A DNA stretch of 64,000 nucleotides, taken from Paenibacillus sp. 37 (GTDB lineage: Bacteria; Bacillota; Bacilli; Paenibacillales; Paenibacillaceae). Within the stretch, counting starts at the first letter, position 1, and each line of letters opens with the position of its first letter. The stretch covers positions 6,882,001 through 6,946,000 of the forward strand of contig NZ_CP043761.1 in NCBI RefSeq assembly GCF_008386395.1, read 5' to 3'. The notes below the pieces were generated by a model. It had not been told where the DNA came from. It worked only from the letters and a program-made list of their open reading frames with translations, and searched no databases. The position numbers and the translations under genes are program-made. Positions 8,869 to 17,168 of this stretch are shown in pieces.

Positions 8869-11163
8869 ATGCGCAAAATTTCAACGAAACGCTTCGCCGG
8901 ATGGCCTTTATCTTTCCTCTTATGTGCCTCCATTTTGTTCGCCCCTTTTGCTTCCACTCCGGTTCAGGCTGCTGAGGCAGACAAGGAGACCAAGATCACG
9001 TTGCTGGGTACATCGGATATACATGGTCGATTCATGCCGTGGGACTATGCTTTGGATGGTCCAAACCCAACCGGAAGCATGACACAGCTCTACACCATTG
9101 TAAAAAAAGTGCGTGCGGAGAATCCCAATACGATCCTACTGGATGCAGGAGACATGATTCAGGATAACTCGGCTGAGTTGTTCAATGATCAACCCCAATC
9201 TCCCATGATGGTTGCAATGAACGAAATGAAATATGACGCATGGGTTATGGGTAACCATGAGTTTAACTTCGGACTGGACGTACTGGAGAAGATCTCTTCC
9301 CAATTCAATGGACAGCCTCTCGTGGGTAACATTTTCAAAGAAAACGGCGACCGCTACATGCCTGCCTATACGATTATTGAGAAAGACGGCATCAAAGTCG
9401 GTGTTATTGGAATGAACACACCTATGATTACCGAGTTTGAGAAAGGTACGGATCACCTGGACGGCATCATCGTCAAAGATCCTGTGGAAGAGACCAAGAA
9501 GGCCATTGCTGAGCTAAAAGGCAAAGTCGATGTCATGGTTGGACTCATGCATATGGGATTGGACAACGAGAACGGTAATCCGGGAACCGGAGTGACGGAT
9601 ATCGCCAATGCCAACCCGGAGCTGGCTGCCATTTTTGCCGGACACATGCATACTTTGATTGAATCCCAAACGGTTAACGGCGTATTGATCTCCGAACCGA
9701 ATAAATATGGCTCGCATATCTCTCGAATTGACCTTACATTTGAAAAAGATGGCGACAAAGTTGTGCTGAAAAGCAAGGAAGCTCAAGCTCTCGCTGTGAA
9801 AGCAGCAGACGGAACATATGAAGTCTCCGATCCTGCGCTGGAAGAGACTTTGCACCCATTCCACGAGTTCGCTCGTGCCGATGCCAACATTGAAGTGGCT
9901 GAACTGAAAGGAACGAACCTGGTCCCTGCTGATGAGATTAAGGGTATCCCTGCGGTGCAGATCCAGGAAACACCTTTGTCTGATTTCTTCACAGAAGTGA
10001 TGTTGCATTACAGTGATGCCGATGTGGTCGCGCACCAGATTGATAACGACAAGGCCAAGCTGGATGTAGGCCCGATCAAGAAAAAGGATATTGCGTTCAA
10101 CTACCAATACACCTTTGGTGAAGTGACCGTATATGAAGTAACCGGACGCGATCTGATGGATTATATGGAGTGGTCTGCGGGATACTTCAACTCCACACGC
10201 CCTGGTGATGTGACCGTCAGCTTTGATCCGAAACGACGCGCTTCCAAATACAGCACCGATGATTTCTTCGGCGGCGTAACGTATGAGATTGACCTGACCA
10301 AGCCATACGGTAGTCGGATTAAAAATCTCAAGTACAGCGATGGGTCAGTGGTCAAAGAAGACGATACGCTGAAGCTCGGTATGAATGCCTACCGGATGGA
10401 AGCGCTGATTGCCAAAGGTGGCGCCATGGAAGGTCGCAAGTTCAAGCAGCTCTGGTCCTCCAAGGATGCCTCGGCATTTGGTGAGATTCAAGGCACAATT
10501 CGCAACCTGTCCATCGCCTATCTGAAAGATGTTATGAAAGGTGTCTACGAACCGAAGATTCAACATAACTGGAAAATCACCGGCGTAGACCTGACTGCAC
10601 CGGAACGTGCAGATGTAGTGGAGTTAATTAACGACGGCATCATGTCTGTCCCAACAACGGAAGATGGCAAGTACACCAACATTGCCTCCATTAACATTTT
10701 GGATACGGTGACTCAGGAAGAGATTGATACGTTATCTGCCAAAGCAGATGTGAGTGCGGTACAATTCGCAGGCGTGAAAACCAAGGGAGCGTTCTATCAA
10801 CAGCTGAACAAAACTCGCAAAGCAGTAGGTAGTGGTGAGGGAGCAACTACTCCTACACCTGAGAAGCCAACAACGCCAACAGTACCTAAACCAACACCAA
10901 CTCCAGGCACATCGAAACCTGGTAAACCATCAACACCAAGCACTGGTAAACCAGGAACTGTCACCAAAGGCCAACAAGCCAAGGTCACTGCAGCTTACCT
11001 GAACGTACGCGCTGGCGCTTCATCCAAGGCCAAAGTTGTTGCTGCAGTACCAAAGGGCACTGTGCTTGAGGTGATCAGTACAGACAAGTATGGCTGGGTA
11101 AAAGTGAAGCTGGATGGACGTGTAGCATTTGTATACGGGAAATATGTGAGTATTTTGAAATAG
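8869..11163 (+). CDS. Secreted bifunctional 2',3'-cyclic-nucleotide phosphodiesterase / 5'-nucleotidase with C-terminal SH3 domain
   Basis: A 764-aa exported enzyme. A signal peptide (about 1-35, ending PVQAA) precedes a calcineurin-like metallophosphatase domain with all metal-ligand blocks: LGTSDIHGRF, LLDAGDMIQ, MGNHEFNFG, GLMHMG and AGHMHT (residues about 45-265). The 5'-nucleotidase C-terminal domain follows (about 320-580), then a Pro/Thr/Lys linker (about 655-700) and a bacterial SH3 domain with AYLNVRAGASSKAKVV and VSILK at the end, which probably binds the cell wall. It would scavenge phosphate and nucleosides from extracellular nucleotides. Start ATG follows AAGGGAG. No LPXTG or SLH anchor is present. 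Confidence 0.92.
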   Translation: MRKISTKRFAGWPLSFLLCASILFAPFASTPVQAAEADKETKITLLGTSDIHGRFMPWDYALDGPNPTGSMTQLYTIVKKVRAENPNTILLDAGDMIQDNSAELFNDQPQSPMMVAMNEMKYDAWVMGNHEFNFGLDVLEKISSQFNGQPLVGNIFKENGDRYMPAYTIIEKDGIKVGVIGMNTPMITEFEKGTDHLDGIIVKDPVEETKKAIAELKGKVDVMVGLMHMGLDNENGNPGTGVTDIANANPELAAIFAGHMHTLIESQTVNGVLISEPNKYGSHISRIDLTFEKDGDKVVLKSKEAQALAVKAADGTYEVSDPALEETLHPFHEFARADANIEVAELKGTNLVPADEIKGIPAVQIQETPLSDFFTEVMLHYSDADVVAHQIDNDKAKLDVGPIKKKDIAFNYQYTFGEVTVYEVTGRDLMDYMEWSAGYFNSTRPGDVTVSFDPKRRASKYSTDDFFGGVTYEIDLTKPYGSRIKNLKYSDGSVVKEDDTLKLGMNAYRMEALIAKGGAMEGRKFKQLWSSKDASAFGEIQGTIRNLSIAYLKDVMKGVYEPKIQHNWKITGVDLTAPERADVVELINDGIMSVPTTEDGKYTNIASINILDTVTQEEIDTLSAKADVSAVQFAGVKTKGAFYQQLNKTRKAVGSGEGATTPTPEKPTTPTVPKPTPTPGTSKPGKPSTPSTGKPGTVTKGQQAKVTAAYLNVRAGASSKAKVVAAVPKGTVLEVISTDKYGWVKVKLDGRVAFVYGKYVSILK

Positions 11164-11198
11164 GTACAATCGTGACGTACCACGCTTAACGAAAAAGA

Positions 11199-11247
11199 AA
11201 AAGGGCGATCCCTCCCATGGATATCATGGAAGGGATCGCCCTTTTTT
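11199..11247. terminator. Bidirectional intrinsic terminator
   Basis: AAAAAGGGCGATCCCT pairs with AGGGATCGCCCTTTTT, and the spacer CCATGGATATCATGG is itself partly self-complementary. It serves the nucleotidase gene and the converging lipoprotein gene. Confidence 0.92.
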
Positions 11248-11301
11248 ATGTTAAAGAACATTTATAATAATTGCTATAACTGCTCTATGGAAAAAAGTCA
11301 T

Positions 11302-11988
11302 TTAGCGTTGTGGCAGGTTCTTGATTTTATCCATAAAAGCGTCCAGTTGTATACCATTCGTTTGTTCCGTAAAGTAACGTGATTCCTCCGATTCACCCTC
11401 ATAGGTGGCAAGTACGTAGTCACCATCAACAATATAGTACGTGCCGTAGCGGGTGAACGAATATCCTCCCAGCTGTTCTCCAGTCGTCCCCTTTTTGACT
11501 ACAGCGATAATCTTCATACCTGGTTTAAGTTCAGGCTCCACACCTGCAAAGTCAGCGTTGTAAAATAAAAAAGTGTCCTCGGGCACATCATCTCCTGTTA
11601 CCACTTCATGTACCCTCACCCCATAGGAGATGAATTCAGGTTGATAGGGTGTCGTTCCAGTAGCCCGATCCTTATCAGCCATCTTTCGCTCAGGCGTGCC
11701 CGGCTCAGTAGTCAACTCCACACGAAAACTCGGCAAAACATTCATAACCTCTGCCACAACGACCCCATCCCCATATGTCATGATCTCTCTGAAGCTCACT
11801 TCTCTCATGTTAATCGTCGCGGGAACGCCAGTGGATAGCGGATATTCCTTGCGGAGTTCATTCATTCGCTTTTGGGAGAGCACGTTCTCCGCACGATCAT
11901 CTGAATTGACAAACAGAGTTGTACATCCCGTTAGACTAACCAGCAATGCAATACCTGTTAGCCAGCATATTAGTCGGATTCGTGCCAT
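11302..11988 (-). CDS. Hypothetical lipoprotein
   Basis: A 228-aa protein with a type II signal peptide: basic MARIR, hydrophobic stretch, lipobox SLTGC with the modified Cys near residue 22. The mature part has no family I can name; it is rich in beta-strand patterns such as YGDGVVVAEV and VRVHEVVTGDD, similar to small extracellular proteins that carry an OB- or immunoglobulin-like fold. Start ATG at 11988 follows GAGGGG by 7 bases. It lies 46 bases downstream of the macrolide phosphotransferase gene on the same strand, so the two may be cotranscribed; no functional link is evident. Confidence 0.75.
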   Translation of the reverse strand: MARIRLICWLTGIALLVSLTGCTTLFVNSDDRAENVLSQKRMNELRKEYPLSTGVPATINMREVSFREIMTYGDGVVVAEVMNVLPSFRVELTTEPGTPERKMADKDRATGTTPYQPEFISYGVRVHEVVTGDDVPEDTFLFYNADFAGVEPELKPGMKIIAVVKKGTTGEQLGGYSFTRYGTYYIVDGDYVLATYEGESEESRYFTEQTNGIQLDAFMDKIKNLPQR

Positions 11989-12034
11989 ACATCCACCCCT
12001 CACCTGGTATGGTTGCTATATATACCTTCAATAC

Positions 12035-12973
12035 TCAACCTCTCTTTACATCCCAGTTCGCAAGCATGCCTCTCGCCATCTCCATGTCCGACTCCTTTCC
12101 TGTAATCAGTGCAAACTTGGCAACAATTGCAGGATAGGCTGCCCACTGCTCTCGAATATGCTCCATCATCCGGGGCCATGTTCTTCCCCCTGCCTTCTCA
12201 TAACGTCTCAACAGTTCACGCAGTCCTTCCTCCTGAAAGAGTGCATAGTAAATGACGAAGTCCTTACCCGGATCTGCAATCTCAGCTTCCGTCCAATCAA
12301 TAAGTCCAGTTACTCGCTGGGCATCATCGACAATTATATGTGGTGGATGCAGATCACCATGGATGAACGCCGAGTGCTGAGGCCAATAGCTACTTATAGA
12401 AAGCCATACCGTCCAGCGTTCAACCAACTCGGTTGGCACCGTAAAATTCTGCTTAACCTCTTCTATATTGGCTGCAAATTCTTTGCGAGCTTCCATAGGT
12501 GTCTTGGTCCGCACTCCACCTTTCTTCGCCTTGTCGGGATCGATGTTATGCAGCGTGGCGAGAGTCGTAGCCAGTGAATCCAGGAATGTATCCGATAAGC
12601 TCTCCTGAGGGAATCTCCATACATACCCTCCCCCTGCGGGATCCACAACTGCGATCGGATCACCCTCAAGTAAAGGATAAGCGATCAACCCTGGCGTGCA
12701 GATCCGCCAATCTGGTACCTGTGCATGTATATTTCCTCGGACCACATTCAGCACCTTTCTCTCATTCTCGGCTCGCTCCCAGACATCTTTGCGTCGCGGC
12801 TGGCGCAGAACCCATCTTCGGCCTTCTTCATCCGTGGCGAATGCTACACGAAAGTCCATACCCGACTCGTTGATCTCCAAGGATTCCTCAACGATAAGGA
12901 GTCCATTCTGATTTGCTAAAGATAATAATTCCTTTCGAATTGCCAAATGCTCATTCATGTTCGCTTTTGTCAT
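12035..12973 (-). CDS. mph: Macrolide 2'-phosphotransferase (Mph family)
   Basis: A 312-aa kinase of the aminoglycoside/macrolide phosphotransferase fold, which uses a nucleoside triphosphate to phosphorylate the 2'-hydroxyl of the desosamine of macrolides. The ATP-lid strand reads RRWVLRQPRR; the catalytic loop is FIHGDLHPPHI with Asp as base; the metal-binding DFG-equivalent is GLIDWTEAEIADP. These blocks match Mph enzymes better than the aminoglycoside kinases. Chromosomal mph genes are known from Paenibacillus and Bacillus relatives, so this is probably intrinsic. No neighbouring transposase supports recent transfer. Start ATG at 12973 follows AGGGGAG. No clear leader peptide for translational attenuation was found upstream. 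Confidence 0.88.
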   Translation of the reverse strand: MTKANMNEHLAIRKELLSLANQNGLLIVEESLEINESGMDFRVAFATDEEGRRWVLRQPRRKDVWERAENERKVLNVVRGNIHAQVPDWRICTPGLIAYPLLEGDPIAVVDPAGGGYVWRFPQESLSDTFLDSLATTLATLHNIDPDKAKKGGVRTKTPMEARKEFAANIEEVKQNFTVPTELVERWTVWLSISSYWPQHSAFIHGDLHPPHIIVDDAQRVTGLIDWTEAEIADPGKDFVIYYALFQEEGLRELLRRYEKAGGRTWPRMMEHIREQWAAYPAIVAKFALITGKESDMEMARGMLANWDVKRG

Positions 12974-13403
12974 ATCAGGTACTCCCCTTTTCCTGGATAA
13001 ACTAAAAAACACAGACATGTTCGCCTGTGCAATTCATCTCGGAAGTTGGCATACCTGAATGCTCACAAAAAATAGTAGTACATCAAAGAACCACCTCACA
13101 GAATGATTCTTTCACGACTAGCGGCATACGTGTAACATGGCAAACCAATCCCGATGAGCTGCACACAGGCAGAAAACAGCAAGCATAAACAAACATCTCG
13201 CCATATTATCTCAATCGGGAAAAATTTAGCACACGTATCCCTCCGTTCAATAAGTTACCCATATGCTAACATATTCCAAATCCCAGTTCCAGACTGAATG
13301 GAATTTTTTTGGTTCTTTTTATTGATATACAGGAACTTGGGCGTCTCAGGTAACGTCCATAGTTTGTAGATGTAATTAAAAAGAATGAGAGGTGAGCACC
13401 CCA
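12974..13403. other. Intergenic region between divergent mph and DUF3221 genes
   Basis: About 430 bases with the promoters of both genes. I looked for a short leader peptide or a mutually exclusive stem pair before mph, as in inducible macrolide resistance genes, and see none that is convincing. No other feature. Confidence 0.4.
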
Positions 13404-13760
13404 ATGTCCATTGTACGAAAGTTATCCTTATTACCAGTCATCATGCTCTTGTTAACTCTTGGATGCACAGAGAAGTCCGTAGAACAAGTGAAAGAGAAGC
13501 CACATGTGCGAGGAATGATTACGGATTTTGAGGAAGAAAGAGGTCAGGTACTCATAGAGAATAAAGAAGATGGAGGTGTTGAATCAGGACCGATTTGGAT
13601 TTCGCTCAGCAAGAACGCCGAACTCATCATCGAAGGACAGACTGTCACCGTCTCTTTGGATGAGACACTCGTTGGTCGAAGTGCAGAAGTATGGATTGGT
13701 GGAATAATCGCTCAATCTTACCCTCCCCAAACCCAGGCTGTAAAAATGGTCATTCATTAA
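13404..13760 (+). CDS. Small lipoprotein, DUF3221-like
   Basis: A 118-aa protein with a type II signal peptide (MSIVRKLS, hydrophobic core, lipobox LTLGC). The mature domain of about 95 residues starts with RGMITDFEEERGQVLIE and ends with QTQAVKMVIH, the opening and closing pattern of the DUF3221 (YobA-like) family, a small OB-like beta-barrel of unknown role at the outer face of the membrane. ATG 13404 is preferred to the upstream GTG at 13392, which lies inside the ribosome-site sequence AGAGGTGA. Confidence 0.7.
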   Translation: MSIVRKLSLLPVIMLLLTLGCTEKSVEQVKEKPHVRGMITDFEEERGQVLIENKEDGGVESGPIWISLSKNAELIIEGQTVTVSLDETLVGRSAEVWIGGIIAQSYPPQTQAVKMVIH

Positions 13761-13787
13761 CACACAGCAATATTCACCGATACATTT

Positions 13788-13803
13788 CGTTTCACGTGGA
13801 ACG
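13788..13803. promoter_or_regulatory. parS-like centromere site (ParB/Spo0J binding)
   Basis: CGTTTCACGTGGAACG matches the Bacillus parS consensus TGTTTCACGTGGAACA at 14 of 16 positions; only the two outermost bases differ, and symmetrically. Such sites are bound by Spo0J/ParB and cluster around the replication origin. It lies between two genes. Confidence 0.65.
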
Positions 13804-13983
13804 TTATGATACACCTACGCACAGCAACAGGCGGTTCCTCCTCATATCGGAGTTGATAAAAACATTTTAACCACTTGATGCATTTACTCCGTTAGCCTGC
13901 CTGCATATAGAGTATAATGAAGAGGTATACGATAAATGTACGGTGCAATAATTGTACAAAAACTAACGCAAAAGAGGTAAACG

Positions 13984-15429
13984 ATGAGCGAGCAACAATT
14001 TAAAGATTATGGACTAGGTGAAGAGATCGTAAAAGCACTAGACAGTCTGGGCTACGAGACACCAACCGAGGTTCAAACGAAAGTTATTCCGGTAGCACTA
14101 GAGAACCAGGATCTTGTGGTCAAATCACAGACAGGTAGCGGTAAAACAGCCGCCTACGGCATTCCGCTTTGCGAGCTGGTGGATTGGAATGAAAATAAGC
14201 CACAGGCTTTGATTCTTACACCAACCCGGGAACTGGCTTTGCAGGTTAACGAAGATATTACAAATATCGGCCGCTTTAAGCGTATTAAAGCAACCGCACT
14301 ATACGGACAGTCCCCTTTTCATATCCAAAAAGCCGAGTTAAAACAAAGAACACATGTCGCTGTAGGTACGCCAGGTCGGGTACTGGATCATATCGAACGC
14401 GGCACGCTGCCACTCGAACGGATTGCTTACCTTGTCATTGACGAGGCCGATGAGATGTTAAATATGGGCTTCATCGAGACGGTACAAGCGATTATTCAGA
14501 AGTTGCCGCAGGAGCGAGTAACGATGTTGTTCTCCGCTACGTTCCCTGAAGATGTAGCCAAGCTATCACGCAAATACATGAACAAGCCGGTGGAAATCGA
14601 GATCAAAGCAAGTGGACTGACAACAGCCACTATTGAACACGCTGTAATTCATGTGCCAGAAGTGAACAAAACCGCGCTGCTTCAGGACTTGTTCATTGTG
14701 GAAAATCCGGATAGCTGCATCGTGTTCTGCCGTACGCAGGAGAATGTAGATAAACTGTTCCGGGTCATGGCTGACCTTGACTATCCAGCAGACCGTATCC
14801 ATGGTGGCATGGAGCAGGATGAGCGGATCGAAGTCATGAACGCCTTCAGACGGGGACAATTCCGTTATTTGATCGCAACGGATGTAGCCGCACGTGGTAT
14901 TGATATCACCAATATTACTCATGTCATCAACTACGATATTCCTTTGGAAAAAGAGGGATATGTTCACCGCACCGGCCGTACGGGTCGCGCAGGCAAAACA
15001 GGTAAAGCCATTACGTTGATTACACCGAAAGATGGCAGACGTCTTGCGGAGATTGAATCCTATATCGGTTTCGAAATCCCTATTGTGAAAGCTCCTTCCG
15101 AGGAAGCTGTAGATCGCCGCAGAGAAGATTTTGAGAAACGATTGAAGATCGTTCCTGAACGCAAAAAGGACAAGCGTGAACAGTTGAATCAGCAGATCAT
15201 GAAGTTGAACTTCAACGGAGGCAAGAAGAAGAAACTTCGTGCTGTTGACTTTGTAGGTACCATCGCCAAGCTTGAAGGCGTTACGGCTGACGACATCGGG
15301 ATCATTACCATTCAGGACAATGTAACGGATGTGGAGATCCTGAATGGCAAAGGCCCACTCGTGCTGGAGCTTATGCAGAATATAACGATCAAAAAGATGC
15401 AGCTCAAGGTTCGTAAAGGTCATAAATAG
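13984..15429 (+). CDS. dbpA: DEAD-box ATP-dependent RNA helicase DbpA (YxiN type)
   Basis: A 481-aa helicase that remodels 23S rRNA during large ribosomal subunit assembly. All DEAD-box blocks are present: Q motif ([10 protein letters not shown]), motif I SQTGSGKT, Ia PTRELA, Ib [38 protein letters not shown] and [12 protein letters not shown]. Residues about 400-481 form the DbpA RNA-binding domain, opening [19 protein letters not shown], which targets hairpin 92 of 23S rRNA. The start ATG follows AGAGGTAAACG. A TATAAT box at 13913-13918 implies an mRNA leader of about 60 bases, containing the small inverted repeat TGTAC/GTACA. Confidence 0.93.
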   Translation: MSEQQFKDYGLGEEIVKALDSLGYETPTEVQTKVIPVALENQDLVVKSQTGSGKTAAYGIPLCELVDWNENKPQALILTPTRELALQVNEDITNIGRFKRIKATALYGQSPFHIQKAELKQRTHVAVGTPGRVLDHIERGTLPLERIAYLVIDEADEMLNMGFIETVQAIIQKLPQERVTMLFSATFPEDVAKLSRKYMNKPVEIEIKASGLTTATIEHAVIHVPEVNKTALLQDLFIVENPDSCIVFCRTQENVDKLFRVMADLDYPADRIHGGMEQDERIEVMNAFRRGQFRYLIATDVAARGIDITNITHVINYDIPLEKEGYVHRTGRTGRAGKTGKAITLITPKDGRRLAEIESYIGFEIPIVKAPSEEAVDRRREDFEKRLKIVPERKKDKREQLNQQIMKLNFNGGKKKKLRAVDFVGTIAKLEGVTADDIGIITIQDNVTDVEILNGKGPLVLELMQNITIKKMQLKVRKGHK

Positions 15430-15461
15430 TTTGGTAAACACGGTCAAATAAATAGAAATTT

Positions 15462-15507
15462 AAACAGGGATAGTGGACTCTTTTCTAAGTCTACCATCCC
15501 TGTTTTC
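15462..15507. terminator. Bidirectional intrinsic terminator
   Basis: AAACAGGGAT and ATCCCTGTTT with further pairing GTGGACT/AAGTCTAC. Shared by dbpA and the converging DKNYY gene. Confidence 0.9.
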
Positions 15508-15508
15508 A

Positions 15509-16921
15509 TTACCTCTTCTTTTTCCGCACTGTACCCCCTTCCACCGTATACCGAAATAACGCATCCTCCGCGCCCCCTGTATCATCCGTAACTTGAAACG
15601 TCGCTGCGTCCCCCGACTTATATACACTTCCCGTCACAAAGCTGAACACCACACGGTCATCTTTGCCCCAATATTCATTCAGCATGACAAATGTACTGCC
15701 GTTCACACCCTTTACCGTGCGTTTGCCATTGGCATTATATAGACTATTCTGGTCCATTGCCCAACTCTGGGGATCAGCATCGAATAGATGTGTAAAGGTG
15801 GCTCGATCGATATTTTTGTTCGGTTTCCCCCATAGATACACACGCTTGGCATCCACCGCCCAACTACCGGAAGGTGTTATTAACTCAAACGTTGCTGCAT
15901 CTGCCCCCTTGATCATCTGAAGCACATCGTCCGGTTGACCGAAAGGCTGACTTGTCCGAACAACCTCGGCACGATACACATGTTGTTGATCCTTGGAAAG
16001 TCCAAGATGCTCCGTCCTAGCAAACGCTACAAATTGCCGAGCATCTGCCTCGTCGACACGGTAACCGTTGTAATACACATGTTTGTCATCACGACCGAAC
16101 GGTCCGCCTAGCGGTTTAAACGTATCCGGGTCTGCTCCTTTTATAGTGCGCCACTGAAAATAAACACGTTCCCGGTCCCGTGCAAACTGCTCATCTAGCG
16201 GTTCAAAGGTAGACCTATTCACATCCCGAACGAGATTGTACACTTCCTTCGCCTCCCGATGAGCCGTACCGCCCCATTCGGTTTTATAAAAAATGGACGA
16301 CGCAGTCTCATACCAATTGCCTGTGATCTGCGTAGCGCCTTCTGCACTGTGGGCATAATGATCACTCCACCAGCCAGATACGTCGGGTTGATGTTCTTGC
16401 AGCCATGCTCTCACCTCATCCTTTTCCCCATTTGCATAACGAAGAGAGCTGGACAGATGGAATAAGTGGTCCTTGTCAGTACAATAATCGTGATGAGCAA
16501 TCACAGCATTCGTATCGATATCCTCAAATAGATGAAAATGCGTGCTGCTCTTCACATATAAATAACGTTGGTCCCGAGCGAAGTAGGGTGTATCCGGCAG
16601 CAGCCGAAAGCTGGGCGGATCGGAGTCAGGCACAGCCTGATCTTCCAGATAGACATATTGAGAATCACAACAGTAATCTTCATCGATTACACGGAAAGCT
16701 TCCGTATCCTGGCTGAATAAACTTGCCTTGTTCTTACGAGCATTGGACCACCATATTCCCTGATGATCACGCAGATAGGCGAACGTCAGCCACCCTTTTG
16801 GATAAGTCGAGATAACTTCAAAATCCAGTGCGGTAATGCCTCCCTTAATGGGAGTACTGGTTCCATCTTCTTCATTTTGCAATATCACTTGAAGGTCTTC
16901 ATCTACAATAAATTTGTCCAT
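15509..16921 (-). CDS. DKNYY-repeat protein of unknown function
   Basis: A 470-aa protein without signal peptide or membrane segments. It is built of about ten repeats in which an aspartate-lysine or aspartate-arginine pair precedes an aromatic strand: FARDQRYLYVKS, CTDKDHLFH, FARDRERVYF, FGRDDKHVYYNG, WAVDAKRVYLWG, WAMDQNSLYNANG, WGKDDRVVF. These fit the DKNYY family, with TFKPLGG or TFELITPSG linkers typical of it. The function of that family is unknown. Start ATG follows GGAGGGGG. It is a single gene ending at a shared terminator. Confidence 0.8.
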   Translation of the reverse strand: MDKFIVDEDLQVILQNEEDGTSTPIKGGITALDFEVISTYPKGWLTFAYLRDHQGIWWSNARKNKASLFSQDTEAFRVIDEDYCCDSQYVYLEDQAVPDSDPPSFRLLPDTPYFARDQRYLYVKSSTHFHLFEDIDTNAVIAHHDYCTDKDHLFHLSSSLRYANGEKDEVRAWLQEHQPDVSGWWSDHYAHSAEGATQITGNWYETASSIFYKTEWGGTAHREAKEVYNLVRDVNRSTFEPLDEQFARDRERVYFQWRTIKGADPDTFKPLGGPFGRDDKHVYYNGYRVDEADARQFVAFARTEHLGLSKDQQHVYRAEVVRTSQPFGQPDDVLQMIKGADAATFELITPSGSWAVDAKRVYLWGKPNKNIDRATFTHLFDADPQSWAMDQNSLYNANGKRTVKGVNGSTFVMLNEYWGKDDRVVFSFVTGSVYKSGDAATFQVTDDTGGAEDALFRYTVEGGTVRKKKR

Positions 16922-17108
16922 GACGGTTCCCCCTCCAATTATGTTGTAAAAATGAGTCTAGCCTTATTTTAACGTGTGCACCTGATCCTCTCTACATCAT
17001 CGTACATGACATTTAGGAACATTTCCTCCGCTCTCACCGCTCAACCCCGAAGAGATGAAGATATGTTCAGCAATGGATGGATTGTTCACTTGAAAAAGAG
17101 TCTAGTCC

Positions 17109-17143
17109 AACTAAAATATAAATGAAAACATTATATTTTAGTT
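17109..17143. repeat. Perfect 13-bp inverted repeat upstream of GH43 gene
   Basis: AACTAAAATATAA (17109-17121) and its exact complement (17131-17143) are separated by nine bases. It ends 11 bases before the ribosome site of the GH43 gene, so it either forms a hairpin in the leader or is an operator. Confidence 0.6.
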
Positions 17144-17168
17144 ACATATCTTACGGGAGGTGTATGTC

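Noticed and set aside
10840..10970. Short Pro/Thr-rich repetitive DNA suggestive of a satellite
   Set aside because: Encodes the linker between the nucleotidase and SH3 domains, in frame; ordinary low-complexity linker.
12974..13403. Leader-peptide attenuator before the macrolide phosphotransferase gene
   Set aside because: No short frame with a ribosome site and alternative stems could be found.
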